Positions 40,792 through 49,172 are shown, counted from the stretch's first letter. The stretch: DNA of 64,000 bases from Paractinoplanes lichenicola (GCF_016785085.1 NZ_JAENHO010000007.1:248001-312000); one strand, 5' to 3'. The notes: generated by a model not told the origin, from the sequence alone. Translations and numbers: made by a program.

Positions 40792-41658
40792 GTGGCGCTG
40801 CTCGATCGCCTCGAGCTCGGGGACCACGTCTGCTGGACGGTCGACGACGACGACGTCCGGCGGGACGAAATTGCCGCCGTCCTGCACGAAGGGCTGCTGG
40901 CGAAGCACAAGGTCGTCTATTCCGGCGCCGCCCCGGAGACGATCCTGTCCGCGCTCGCCCGCCGCGGCGCCGAGATCCGGCCGGCCCTCGACTCCGGGCA
41001 GTTGACCGCGGCGACCCCCGAGGGCAGCTATCTGGCCGGCGGCTCCTTCGACCCCGAGGGCACCCTCGCGCACTGGCAGGTCGAGAAGGCCCGGAGCCGG
41101 GCCGAGGGCTACCGGGGCCTGCGCGTGGTCGGCGAGATGAACTGGGCGCAGGGGCAGGTGCCGGGGAGCGAGCGGCTGGACTGGTACGAGGCGAGATGCA
41201 ACACCGTGTTCGCCGACGGCTACGTGATGGGCGTCTGCGCGTACGACCGAAGGCTTTTCGACCCTGTGCACCTGCGGCGGCTCGCGCTCGCGCACCCCGG
41301 GGCGGCCGGGCCGCTGCTGCCGTTCGACCCCGAGACCTCGCTGCGGATCCGGCGGACCGACCAGCCGTACGGGTTGTGGCTCGCCGGCGAGGCCGACATG
41401 TCGAACCGGCACGCGCTCCGGTCGATGATCGAAGAGGTGTTCCTGACCCGCGACTGCGAGCCGGTCGTCACGCTCGACGTCACCGCGCTCCGCTTCGCCG
41501 ACACCGCCGCGGCCCGGGTGCTGCTCAACGCCGCCGCCACCCTGGGCCGCATGCACGTCGTGGGCTGCTCACCCGTGCTGGTCCGCCTCCTGTTCTTCCA
41601 CGGCGCCGAGCAGATTCCGGGCCTGCTCGTGACGTCGGGCTACCCCGCCGAGGACTGA
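40792..41658 (+). CDS. MEDS sensory domain / STAS domain protein
   Basis: A 288-residue protein. Residues about 1-165 are a MEDS domain (LELGDHVCWTVDDDDVRRDEIAAVL, cited for GDHVCW; VVYSGA; GLRVVGEMNWA; YEARCNTVF), a fold found in DcmR-type sensors of small molecules. Residues about 185-285 resemble a STAS domain (ADMSNRHALRSMIEEV, VVTLDVTALRFADTAAARVLLNAA). It may act as an anti-sigma antagonist responding to a ligand. GTG 40792 is preferred to a longer frame because AGGGGAGGG (40781-40789) is right upstream. The 291-base gap before it shows no gene. Its 3' end overlaps the NADAR gene by 19 bases. Confidence 0.82.
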   Translation: MALLDRLELGDHVCWTVDDDDVRRDEIAAVLHEGLLAKHKVVYSGAAPETILSALARRGAEIRPALDSGQLTAATPEGSYLAGGSFDPEGTLAHWQVEKARSRAEGYRGLRVVGEMNWAQGQVPGSERLDWYEARCNTVFADGYVMGVCAYDRRLFDPVHLRRLALAHPGAAGPLLPFDPETSLRIRRTDQPYGLWLAGEADMSNRHALRSMIEEVFLTRDCEPVVTLDVTALRFADTAAARVLLNAAATLGRMHVVGCSPVLVRLLFFHGAEQIPGLLVTSGYPAED

Positions 41659-42209
41659 TGCCGCAGGCTTTCCCGTACGTCCATGAGCGCGAACCCGAGC
41701 AGGTTGGTGCCCCGCCACCGGCGCGGATCGGCCGCCCGCGGATCGTCGCGGCCGAGCCCGATGCCCCAGATGCGGTCGAGCGGGCTCGCCTCGACCAGCA
41801 CCCGCTCGCCGGTCGTCAGCAGATAGTCGCGCAGCTCGTCGTCCTGCCCGAACTTGGCCAGGTTGCCCGCGACGACGATCTCGTAGCGGTGCGCGTCCCA
41901 CTCCTCCTGCCGGAAGTGCTCGACGCGCCCGCCCAGCGCCTTCGCGACCTTCGGGTGCGGCGCCACCAGAATGCGCTCGGCCATCGCCTCGTCGCCGAAC
42001 AGGACGGCCTTGCGCCACATCATGTAATGCTCGGCGCTGGCGAAGCTGTGGCCCTCGGTGGTGAACCGGGACGGCCACCACTGACTCAGGCACCCGGCGC
42101 CCGCGCTCCCGTCACGTTCGGCCTGGTGACCCCAGAAGAACAGATACTTCACCCGGTTGCGGGCGGCGTACTCGGACAGGTCGTCGACGCTGCGGGCCAT
42201 GACAGACAT
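41640..42209 (-). CDS. NADAR family N-glycosidase-like protein
   Basis: A 189-residue NADAR (YbiA-like) protein: YLFFWGH near the start, LSQWWPSRFTTEGHSFASAEHYMMWRKAVLFGD with the characteristic EHYMM..KA block, VAPHPKVAKALGGRV, and RVLVEASPLDRIWGIGLGRDDP with the conserved D.IWG(I)G motif, ending RGTNLLGFALMDVR. The family cleaves N-glycosidic bonds; members act in riboflavin-intermediate clearance or remove ADP-ribose from guanine in DNA. There is no DarT-like partner here, so riboflavin or metabolite repair is as likely as DNA repair. Confidence 0.9.
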   Translation of the reverse strand: MSVMARSVDDLSEYAARNRVKYLFFWGHQAERDGSAGAGCLSQWWPSRFTTEGHSFASAEHYMMWRKAVLFGDEAMAERILVAPHPKVAKALGGRVEHFRQEEWDAHRYEIVVAGNLAKFGQDDELRDYLLTTGERVLVEASPLDRIWGIGLGRDDPRAADPRRWRGTNLLGFALMDVRESLRHQSSAG

Positions 42210-42284
42210 GCCCGCGAGTGTGCCTCACTTCCGGCCCTCCCGGCCTCCCCATTTTTGTCAGACCTGGAGGCTAGGTTCTCGGCC

Positions 42285-42419
42285 ATGAAGACCGACCCGA
42301 AGCCCGTCACTCGTCCCGTCTCCCCGCCCGTGGTGCCCGCCGCTCTGCGTGCGCGCCGGGCCCGGCGAGCGAGATTGCGCGCGGCCGCGGCCGCCGCGAT
42401 CAGACGGGCGGCCCAATGA
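42285..42419 (+). CDS. Small basic Ala/Arg-rich protein
   Basis: A 44-residue frame: an N-terminal proline-containing part (MKTDPKPVTRPVSPP) and a strongly basic, helix-prone tail (LRARRARRARLRAAAAAAI). Its TGA overlaps the ATG of the decayed DUF4253 gene (ATGA, 42416-42419), the arrangement of a genuine translationally coupled pair. The nearest Shine-Dalgarno-like word, GGAGG at 42266-42270, is rather far upstream. It may be a small nucleic-acid-binding protein or a leader; I do not recognise it. Confidence 0.45.
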   Translation: MKTDPKPVTRPVSPPVVPAALRARRARRARLRAAAAAAIRRAAQ

Positions 42420-42711
42420 GCCTTCCCCTGCCGCCGGGCCTCGCCGGTCAGCTGCCTCCGGGCGGCCCGAAGCTGAGCAACGCCGGCGCCCCGGTGCTGT
42501 GGACGAGCGACGACCCACCCGCTACCGGGCTCTGGGGCGGCGCTGCGGGTTTCGGCCCCGCCGCCCATCCACCACCGACCCGAGGCCCTGCGTGTGGCGG
42601 CCGAGCATTTCGCCCTCAGCCCCGGCAACGTCTCTCACCGGGGTGAGCCCGCTGCCGGCGTACGCGGAAAGACCCGTCGAAGCCCCGACGTGGCAGTTCT
42701 GGTCGGATTGA
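42416..42711 (+). pseudogene. Decayed DUF4253 gene (internal deletion plus frameshifts)
   Basis: Parts of a DUF4253 protein are found in three frames. The N-terminus is intact in frame from ATG 42416 (LPPGLAGQLPPGG to APVLWTSDDPPATGLW). After about 42540 the matching sequence jumps to the C-terminal region: EALRVAAEHFALSPGNV in one frame (about 42569-42625) and PLPAYAERPVEAPTWQFWSD ending at TGA 42709-42711 in another. The normal middle part (well over 100 residues) is missing. Family members are about 200 residues or more. The reading is from family memory; an alignment would settle it. Confidence 0.7.
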
Positions 42712-42776
42712 CTCTCGAGCTGGTCGAGGGGGCAGGGTCGCGGGCGTCGTGTTGGCGCAACTGGCTGGAGTGAGAT

Positions 42777-43265
42777 GTGACCGAGTCCCCGAGGACTGAC
42801 GTCGACGGCGTGATGGCGGCGATCGCGGCCGCGGTCGAGCAGGGGAGAGCCGGTGATCGAGCCGGGGCGCGGCAGGCCCTGGCCCGGCTGTGGGAAGGCA
42901 GCGCCGACCCGCTGCATCGGTGCAGCGTCGCGCACTATGCGGCCGACCTGCAGGAGACCGTGGCCGATGAGCTGATGTGGGACAAGCGTGCCTTGGCCGA
43001 GGCGACCGCGCTCACCGACGAGCGTGCCCGAAGCTACGACGCCGCCTGGCAGGTACGGGCGTTGCTGCCGTCACTACAGCTCAATCTGGCTGACGCGCAC
43101 CGCCGCTCCGGTCACTTCGATACAGCGGGTGTCCATCTGGCGTCCGCGCTCGAGCATCTCGACCTGTTGCCCGACGACGACTACGGGACTCTGATCCGGA
43201 TGGGGGCGGAGAAGCTACGGGCGGCGCTCGCGGAGAGGTCGGTCGAACCGTTGGCTACTCGGTGA
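42777..43265 (+). CDS. Hypothetical helical protein
   Basis: A 162-residue, all-helical soluble protein from GTG 42777 with a GGAG ribosome-binding site six bases upstream. Segments such as AVEQGRAGDRAGARQALARLWEG, VAHYAADLQE and LNLADAHRRSGHFDTAGVHLASALEHLDLLP look like TPR-type helix pairs. Members of this actinobacterial family have no known function. Its 3' end overlaps the convergent sulfotransferase gene by 11 bases. Confidence 0.7.
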   Translation: MTESPRTDVDGVMAAIAAAVEQGRAGDRAGARQALARLWEGSADPLHRCSVAHYAADLQETVADELMWDKRALAEATALTDERARSYDAAWQVRALLPSLQLNLADAHRRSGHFDTAGVHLASALEHLDLLPDDDYGTLIRMGAEKLRAALAERSVEPLATR

Positions 43266-44088
43266 CGGTGGTTGAGTGGTGGCCGTGGAGCCAGGTCAGG
43301 ACGTCGGGTGGGGCCAGGGTGGCGGCTCGGGCGTGGTAGGTGGCCAGCTCGGGTGGGGTGAGCAGCTCGGTGCCGGCGCCAGGGGTGCCGCGGGGGAAGA
43401 ACGAGCGCGGGTCCCGGAAGAAGGCGGGGACCAGCTGGGTGGCGCGGGCCCGCATGCCGTTCAGGGTGGCCGATGAGGTGAGGACGGGCCGCAGCGGTTC
43501 GGGGACGGTGATGCCGAGACGGGCGGCCAGGTAGCGCATCCGGCCGGGCAGGTCGGCGGTCAGGTCGTCGTAGTGGATGAGCACTACGTTCGGCAGCCAG
43601 ATGCGCTGCCAGGCGTCGGTGGCGTGGTGCAGCATCGCGGGCAGCGACTCGGTGCTGTCGTCGTCGGTGGTGAGCCAGCGCAGCAGGGCGGCCCGCAGGT
43701 CGACCGGGGGCGTGCCGTGCAGGTTGGACCAGTGGTGACAGAGCGAGACGTATGTGTCGAGGGGGTGCCGCCCGCTCACCACATAGGTCACCCGGGGGTC
43801 GTACGGCAAAGCCTCTAGAGGTGTGTGGGTCTTGATGAAGCGGCGGTGCGGCTGCGCGTCGAGCCGGGCGTGCATCAGGGCGGCCGGCTCGACCTGGTGG
43901 TCCAGCCAGGGGGAGAGGTGCCACAGCGGCGCGGGCAGTTCGGGGGTCTGGAAGATCAGCAGACCACAGATCATTTGCAGCCAGGTCGTGCCCGTGCGGC
44001 GGCGAGTGCTGATCACGATGTCGCCGGGGCGGAAACGGAATCCCAGCCAGCGGGCGCTGTCCTCTTCGGAAGTGACGTAGCGCGGCAC
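43255..44088 (-). CDS. Sulfotransferase domain protein
   Basis: A 277-residue protein of the sulfotransferase 1 family. The PAPS 5'-phosphosulfate loop is VISTRRRTGTTWLQMI; the 3'-phosphate site is VVSGRHPLDTYVSLCHHW with RHP...S; a possible catalytic His lies in FIKTHTPLEAL. It would transfer sulfate from PAPS to a hydroxyl or amine of a small molecule. GTG start at 44088. It is divergent from the type III PKS gene, 118 bases away, and might tailor a phenolic product of that enzyme; this is speculative. Confidence 0.87.
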   Translation of the reverse strand: MPRYVTSEEDSARWLGFRFRPGDIVISTRRRTGTTWLQMICGLLIFQTPELPAPLWHLSPWLDHQVEPAALMHARLDAQPHRRFIKTHTPLEALPYDPRVTYVVSGRHPLDTYVSLCHHWSNLHGTPPVDLRAALLRWLTTDDDSTESLPAMLHHATDAWQRIWLPNVVLIHYDDLTADLPGRMRYLAARLGITVPEPLRPVLTSSATLNGMRARATQLVPAFFRDPRSFFPRGTPGAGTELLTPPELATYHARAATLAPPDVLTWLHGHHSTTVTE

Positions 44089-44206
44089 GCCCGGAGATTA
44101 GCAGGCGGCCAATAATCCGGAAAAATGCCCGTATGAAAGGTGGGACAGCGCGCCCGCGCGGAATCCGATAGCGTCCCTGGCGGACCAATCAAGCGGGGGC
44201 GCTTAA

Positions 44207-45289
44207 ATGATCAATATTGGTTCTGGTGATGCGGCGATCGTCTCGGTCGGCAGCGCCTTTCCGGACGCGTCGTATTCGCAGGACGAGGTGGGCCGGCTGC
44301 TCGGTCTCGAGCATCGGGTGGCCCGCAAACTGCTCGCCGCCCCGCACATCCGCACGCGCCGGCTGTTTCTGCCGCCGCCCGACCCGGTCACCGGCCGCGT
44401 CCCCGACGAGACGCCCGCCGAGCTGCACGCCAAGTTCCGCCACGGCGCCCTCGAGATCGGCGGCCGGGCGATCGCCGCCGCGCTCAAGGCCGCGGCCCTC
44501 ACCCCGTCCGACGTGGGAAATCTGCTCTGCGTCACCTCCACCGGCTTCCTCGTGCCGGGGGTCAGTTCGCTCTTCTCCCGCGAGCTCGGCTTCCGGACCG
44601 ATCTCGTGCGCACCGACGTCGTCGGCATGGGCTGCAACGCCGGCCTCAACGGACTCAACGCGCTCGTGCAATGGGTGCGCACCCATCCGGGGAGGGTTGC
44701 TCTTCTCGTCTGCTGCGAAATCAATTCGGCCATGTACGTTCGCGACGAAACCGCGCGTACCGGAATAGTCAACAGCCTCTTCGGCGACGGTGCGGCGGCC
44801 GCTGTGATCGCGAGCGAAACCGCCGAAGGGCCGTACGTGCGCGATTTTGAAAGCTTCTGCCTGCCCGGCCGGTGGGACGCCATGCGCTTCGACTGGAACG
44901 ACGACGCGGGGAAGTGGAGCTTCTATCTCGACCGCGACATTCCCTATGTGATCGGCGCCAATCTGGTCGAGCCGGTGAGCCGATTGCTGGAGCGAAATGG
45001 CCTGCGACCGGAATCGATCAGTCATTGGGTGCTGCACACCGGCGGCGGAGCGGTGATCGACAGCGCGCGGCGCAGCCTCGGCCTGACCGAGCACGCCGTC
45101 CGGCACACCCGGTCGGTGCTCCGCGACTTCGGCAACATCTCCAGCGGCAGTTTCCTGGTCAGCCTGGAGCGCCTGCTCGACGAGGGGTCGGCCCGGCCCG
45201 GCGAGCGCGGCGTGATGATCACGATGGGGCCGGGCGCGCAGATCGAGACGGCGCTGATCGAGTTCGCCGCCGCGGGGAAGGAACGCTGA
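44207..45289 (+). CDS. Type III polyketide synthase, DpgA-like
   Basis: A 360-residue thiolase-fold synthase closest, as I recall it, to DpgA, which makes 3,5-dihydroxyphenylacetyl-CoA from malonyl-CoA. Shared blocks are VTSTGFLVPGVSSL, VVGMGCNAGLNGLN, VNSLFGDGAAAAV, DAMRFDWN and IPYVIGANLVEP. The catalytic triad is intact: Cys143 (GMGCNAG), His277 (VLHTGGG) and Asn310 (FGNISSGSF). The DpgB, DpgC and DpgD partners needed for dihydroxyphenylglycine are absent, so the product is probably different. Shine-Dalgarno GGGGGC at 44194-44199. The next gene overlaps by one base and encodes a cytochrome b5/desaturase fusion. Confidence 0.88.
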   Translation: MINIGSGDAAIVSVGSAFPDASYSQDEVGRLLGLEHRVARKLLAAPHIRTRRLFLPPPDPVTGRVPDETPAELHAKFRHGALEIGGRAIAAALKAAALTPSDVGNLLCVTSTGFLVPGVSSLFSRELGFRTDLVRTDVVGMGCNAGLNGLNALVQWVRTHPGRVALLVCCEINSAMYVRDETARTGIVNSLFGDGAAAAVIASETAEGPYVRDFESFCLPGRWDAMRFDWNDDAGKWSFYLDRDIPYVIGANLVEPVSRLLERNGLRPESISHWVLHTGGGAVIDSARRSLGLTEHAVRHTRSVLRDFGNISSGSFLVSLERLLDEGSARPGERGVMITMGPGAQIETALIEFAAAGKER

Positions 45290-46767
45290 TGACCGACGAC
45301 GTGCGCAGCTCACCCCACACCGGCACGGTGCTGCCGGAGGGGCGTCCGTTCTGGATCGTCGACGGCCGCGCCTACGACTTCACCGAGTGGGCCCGGATCC
45401 ATCCGGGCGGCGCGACGTGGTTCGGCCCCAGTCAGGGCCGCGACATCAGCGCGCTCATCCACACCTACCACCGTGACCCCGTACGGCTGCGGAAATTCCT
45501 TTCCCGGTACGAGATCGAGGGGTTCACCGAGCGCGACGTGCTGCCCAAGCTCGGGGTGCCGCCGTTCCTGCTCGAGCCCGATTTCGACGCCGCGCGCGAT
45601 CTGCCGCGGCTGAACTACGCCGACGAGGGCAGTCTTCTCGCCGAGATCCGTACGGCCGTCAACGCCCGCTTCGCCAAACGCGACCTCAAGCGTCTGGACC
45701 GCCGGTTCGACCTGGTCACCTGGGCGATCGGCCTGGCCCACGTGGCGATGCTCGGGCTGTTCGTCGGCGGGCTGGCCCCGGCCTGGGCCTTCGTGATCGT
45801 CATGGTGCTCACCCGCACCGCGCTCGCCGGCGCCGGCCACTATCACCTGCACCGCCGCTGGAACGACAAGAAGCGGCTGCAGACGCCGCTCGGCAAGGCC
45901 CTGTTCGACATCAACTACGTGGGCACGAGCCTGATCGGCACCGACGGGCACGTGCTGCTGCACCACCCGTACATGGGCTCCGGCGCCGACGTCAAGAAGA
46001 CGTTCTTCGACGGCATGCTCAGGTTGCATCCGTTGTTGCGCGTTCCCGGCTACACGCTGCACAAGCTGGGCATCTGCCTGCTCGGATTGTCGATGCGAGC
46101 GCGCGAGATTGCGCGATTCGAGCAGCGGGGCGGCAACGCAGCGATTCGCGCCGACTTCTGGATCGTCCGGGCGTGGCTGCTCGTCGAGCTCGTCGCGTGC
46201 GTAGCGACCGGTCATTGGCTGGCGTGGCTCGTGCAGTTCTTCCTGACGCTGTGGTTCAACACGTTCCTGGTCGTCTCGAGCCACGACTTCGAGGACGACG
46301 CACCCGACGACCTGTCGGTGATCCCGGTCGCCCTGCGTGACGATTGGGCGGCCAACCAGATCTGCCTCAGCTATGACCTGACCATCGTCGGCAACCGCTG
46401 GATCGACCTGTGGCTGAGCGCCGGCCTGAGCCCGCACCGGGTGCACCACGTGCTGCCCTACCAGGCGTCCGGCTTCGCCAACCTCAAGACCGAGGCCACC
46501 GTACGGGCGGTGAGCGAGCAAGCCGGCATCACGTGGGAACGGCCGCGCAACCTCCTGTTCGACCGCTTCCCCGCCGTGATCCGTCACTACCTGTTCCGCC
46601 CCGTGAAGGCGTTGCCACCACCCTCGCCACCGGCCGGAGCCACACCACTCGTCTCCGCGGGCGGGGTGCCGATCCCGCCGGGCCCGGTCGAGCGCCCGGT
46701 CCGCGGCGGCCAGCTCGGGATGATCGTCCGCTACACGGCCGACGGCTTCCGCGGCGTCGGAGTCTGA
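45289..46767 (+). CDS. Cytochrome b5-like domain / fatty-acid desaturase fusion
   Basis: A 492-residue membrane oxygenase. Residues about 15-75 are a cytochrome b5-like heme domain with HPGG (His38) and a second His in IHTYHRDP. The desaturase domain has several hydrophobic segments (AIGLAHVAMLGLFVGGLAPAWAFVIVMVL is the first pair) and histidine boxes GHYHLHRRW, HVLLHHPYMG and SPHRVHHVLP, with SSHDFED as a further ligand region. It would insert a double bond or hydroxyl into an acyl or polyketide chain using O2, fed by its own heme domain. It is coupled to the type III PKS, an uncommon pairing, implying that both act on one product. Confidence 0.88.
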   Translation: MTDDVRSSPHTGTVLPEGRPFWIVDGRAYDFTEWARIHPGGATWFGPSQGRDISALIHTYHRDPVRLRKFLSRYEIEGFTERDVLPKLGVPPFLLEPDFDAARDLPRLNYADEGSLLAEIRTAVNARFAKRDLKRLDRRFDLVTWAIGLAHVAMLGLFVGGLAPAWAFVIVMVLTRTALAGAGHYHLHRRWNDKKRLQTPLGKALFDINYVGTSLIGTDGHVLLHHPYMGSGADVKKTFFDGMLRLHPLLRVPGYTLHKLGICLLGLSMRAREIARFEQRGGNAAIRADFWIVRAWLLVELVACVATGHWLAWLVQFFLTLWFNTFLVVSSHDFEDDAPDDLSVIPVALRDDWAANQICLSYDLTIVGNRWIDLWLSAGLSPHRVHHVLPYQASGFANLKTEATVRAVSEQAGITWERPRNLLFDRFPAVIRHYLFRPVKALPPPSPPAGATPLVSAGGVPIPPGPVERPVRGGQLGMIVRYTADGFRGVGV

Positions 46768-46773
46768 CAAAAG

Positions 46774-46812
46774 CCGGCGGCCACCGGTGCTGATCGCACT
46801 GGTGGCCGCCGG
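46774..46812. terminator. Bidirectional hairpin terminator
   Basis: A 17-bp stem (46774-46790 with 46796-46812, one mismatch) and a 5-base loop lie between the stops of the desaturase and the convergent beta-helix gene. The arm starts CCGGCGGCCACC. This is the strongest hairpin terminator in the window after 27700. Confidence 0.85.
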
Positions 46813-46826
46813 GTCAGTTCCAGGGT

Positions 46827-49079
46827 TTACGGATAGGCGACGACGTTGCGGGGGACGGTGTTGCCGGCGGGGTTGGGGACGGAGCCGCCGGTGTCGTTGA
46901 CGACGTTGGCGATGGTGCCGACGTCGCCGAGGGAGACGGTGAGGACGCTGCGGAGCCGCACGCCGGCCCGGTTGGGCACCTCGAAGGCCCGGTCCACCCG
47001 TACGGCCGGGTTGACGTTGAAGTAGGCGTAGGAGCCGCCGCCCCAGAGCTCGTGGTCGGTCACGTTGTCGGCCACCTTGTAGGCGGCGTAGCCGTTGCCA
47101 CGGGGCCCGATCCAGGCCGCCTGGTTGGGCACGTCGTACGGCTTCTCGTTCTGGAAGAAGATCGTCTTGCCGCGGTTGCCGTTCCAGATGACCTCGTACT
47201 TCTGGTAGTGCTCGACGAACAGGCCGGTCGCGAGCACGTCGTCGCCGTTCACGATGAGGCCGGTGTCGCCGGGGTTGACCGTCCAGCCGGTCGGGGCACC
47301 GCCGTGGTCGGCCCGCCAGGCCCAGATGTGGTCGATGATCGTGTCGTCGCTGTGCACGGCCAGCGTGGTGGTGGCCTTGCCCTGGACGCTGCTGCCGATC
47401 CGGAAGAAGACGTCCTGCAGGCTGATCGGGTTGGCGGCGTGGTCGGTGTGGACGCCGGCCCGGCCGACGCTCATCAGGGTCGGGCTGTTGACCGTGCCGG
47501 CGTCGAACGTGATGCCGCTGACCTTGACCCCGTCGACGTCGGCGATGTTCAGCGCCTCGTTGCCGTTGGTCGGGATCAGCGTCGGGTAGCCGATCCCGGT
47601 CACGACGGTGTTGGCCCGGGTGACCCGGATGGTGTCGTTGAGCTGGTAGGTGCCCGGGGTGAAGAACAGGTTGAGGCCCTGGGCGAGCGCCTGGTTGATG
47701 CGGGCGGCGCTGTCACCGGGCTTGGCGACGTAGAACTGGCGCATCGGAATCGAGGTGCCGGCGGTGTTCGGCCAGCTCGCGCCGGCGGAGTTACGCCGCA
47801 GGCTGGGGACGAAGACGCTGTACTTGCCGGCGCTGTCGACGTACAGGAAGGGCTTCTCCCGCGTGACCGGGGTGGTGGCCAGGGTCGTGTGCGGCGGGTT
47901 CGGGAAAGCGTTTCCCGGGGCGCCTTGCACGCCGGAGAAGACCATGTTCCAGACGCCGCCGTCCCAGCGGGCGATCCGGCTGTCCCGGGTGTACCACTGC
48001 TGCTGGGAGCCGGAGGACACGACGCCGTCGACCACGGAGTCGGCCAGGTAGCCGCCACTGGAGTAGCCCTGCCCGTTGTCCTGGTTGGAGGGGGCCAGGG
48101 TCAGGTTGCCCTTGATGTGCACGCGGCGCATCGGCGCGGCCTGCGAGACGGCCCACCGGTTGGTGCCGCCCTCGGGCACGATCGACAGGTTCTCCATGCT
48201 GCGCCAGAAGTTCTGGGTCGCGTTCTTCTCGTCGCCGTAGTTCCAACCGGAGTCGACGTTGACCGCGCCGTTGATCGTCACGTCGTCGGGGTTGAGGCCG
48301 AGACCGGCGACCGTGGTGTAGAAGCCGACGTTGGCCCAGACCCGCCCGTACGTGCCCGGCTTGAACAGGAACACGTGGCGCTGGGTGCCGAACTGGGCGC
48401 TCGGGCTGCGCAGCTGCGCGTTGAACGCCGAGTCCACGGCCGACTGGATGGTCGCCGCCGGGGTCGACGGGTCGAAGATCCGTACGTTCGGGCCGAGGTC
48501 CGGGGTGTCGGAGGTCGGCAGGCCGGGCGGGGTCGTAGGCGGAGTGGTGGGCGGCTGGGTGGTGGGGCCGAAGACTTGGAACTCCCAGAGCGAATAGCCG
48601 TACGGCGTGGCCCGGGTCGTGCCGTTCATCCGCACGTACCGGCCGCTGCCGGAGACGTTGAGGGTCTGCACGCCGGCCTGGCCCGTGGTCACCGGGGTGA
48701 TGTTCGTCCAGGTGGTGCCGTTGGCGGAGGTCTGAATGGTGAAGGCCGAGGCGTACGCCGCCTCCCAGTTGAGCACGATCTGGCTGATCGACTGGGTGCT
48801 GCCCAGGTCGACCCGCAGCCACTGGGGATCGGCGAACGTGCTGGACCAGCGGGTGCCGGTGTTGCCGTCGACCGCGGCCGACGCGGGGAAGGCGGCGCTC
48901 TCGACGGACGAGGCGGTGGCCGGCTTGCCCTGCGAGACGGGGATCTCGGCGGCGCTGGCGCTGGTGGTGACCGCGGCGACGGTGATGCCGAGGCCCACGG
49001 CGAGGGCCGCGCTCAGCGCGACCTGTCCGCGGCGTCTACGGGTGGGTGTCGATGGAGATGACAGGGTCGGGGATGTCAT
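46827..49079 (-). CDS. Secreted F5/8C domain plus beta-helix protein
   Basis: A 750-residue secreted protein from ATG 49079. Signal peptide with core VALSAALAVGLGITVAAV and cleavage near ASA. Next comes a discoidin/F5/8 type C carbohydrate-binding domain (KPATASSVESAAFPASAAVDGN, cited for the VDGNTGTRW signature, to YSLWEFQVFG), then a Pro/Thr linker (TTQPPTTPPTTPPG), then a beta-helix domain homologous to the protein at 25814-27685 (FLFKPGTYGRVWANVGFYTTVAGLG, cited for FLFKPGTYG; TREKPFLYVDSAGKYSVFVP; FTPGTYQLND). The role is probably polysaccharide binding and cleavage outside the cell. A GAAAGCGCTTCC-type box upstream suggests LacI-type sugar control. Confidence 0.85.
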   Translation of the reverse strand: MTSPTLSSPSTPTRRRRGQVALSAALAVGLGITVAAVTTSASAAEIPVSQGKPATASSVESAAFPASAAVDGNTGTRWSSTFADPQWLRVDLGSTQSISQIVLNWEAAYASAFTIQTSANGTTWTNITPVTTGQAGVQTLNVSGSGRYVRMNGTTRATPYGYSLWEFQVFGPTTQPPTTPPTTPPGLPTSDTPDLGPNVRIFDPSTPAATIQSAVDSAFNAQLRSPSAQFGTQRHVFLFKPGTYGRVWANVGFYTTVAGLGLNPDDVTINGAVNVDSGWNYGDEKNATQNFWRSMENLSIVPEGGTNRWAVSQAAPMRRVHIKGNLTLAPSNQDNGQGYSSGGYLADSVVDGVVSSGSQQQWYTRDSRIARWDGGVWNMVFSGVQGAPGNAFPNPPHTTLATTPVTREKPFLYVDSAGKYSVFVPSLRRNSAGASWPNTAGTSIPMRQFYVAKPGDSAARINQALAQGLNLFFTPGTYQLNDTIRVTRANTVVTGIGYPTLIPTNGNEALNIADVDGVKVSGITFDAGTVNSPTLMSVGRAGVHTDHAANPISLQDVFFRIGSSVQGKATTTLAVHSDDTIIDHIWAWRADHGGAPTGWTVNPGDTGLIVNGDDVLATGLFVEHYQKYEVIWNGNRGKTIFFQNEKPYDVPNQAAWIGPRGNGYAAYKVADNVTDHELWGGGSYAYFNVNPAVRVDRAFEVPNRAGVRLRSVLTVSLGDVGTIANVVNDTGGSVPNPAGNTVPRNVVAYP

Positions 49080-49160
49080 GTGCCTGCCTAGTCGGCCGGG
49101 GTGCCGCGCGGCCGTGGGGACAGACGCGTGGCGGGAACGGGGGACCGTGCGGCGCCTCCG

Positions 49161-49172
49161 GGAAGCGCTTTC
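49161..49172 (-). promoter_or_regulatory. LacI-type operator upstream of the F5/8C protein gene
   Basis: GGAAGCGCTTTC (49161-49172) carries the perfect palindromic core AAGCGCTT (49163-49170), the usual centre of operators for LacI-family sugar regulators. It lies about 80 bases upstream of the gene start, in the 186-base gap before the GNAT gene. No LacI gene is in the window. Confidence 0.55.

Noticed and set aside
43255..46767. Complete dihydroxyphenylglycine or glycopeptide cluster
   Set aside because: Only the DpgA-like synthase is present; DpgB, DpgC, DpgD and peptide synthetase genes are absent from the window.
47901..47917. CGGGAAA-GCG-TTTCCCG palindrome as a LacI-type operator
   Set aside because: It lies deep inside the coding sequence of the F5/8C protein, more than 1 kb from the start, and matches ordinary codon choice there.
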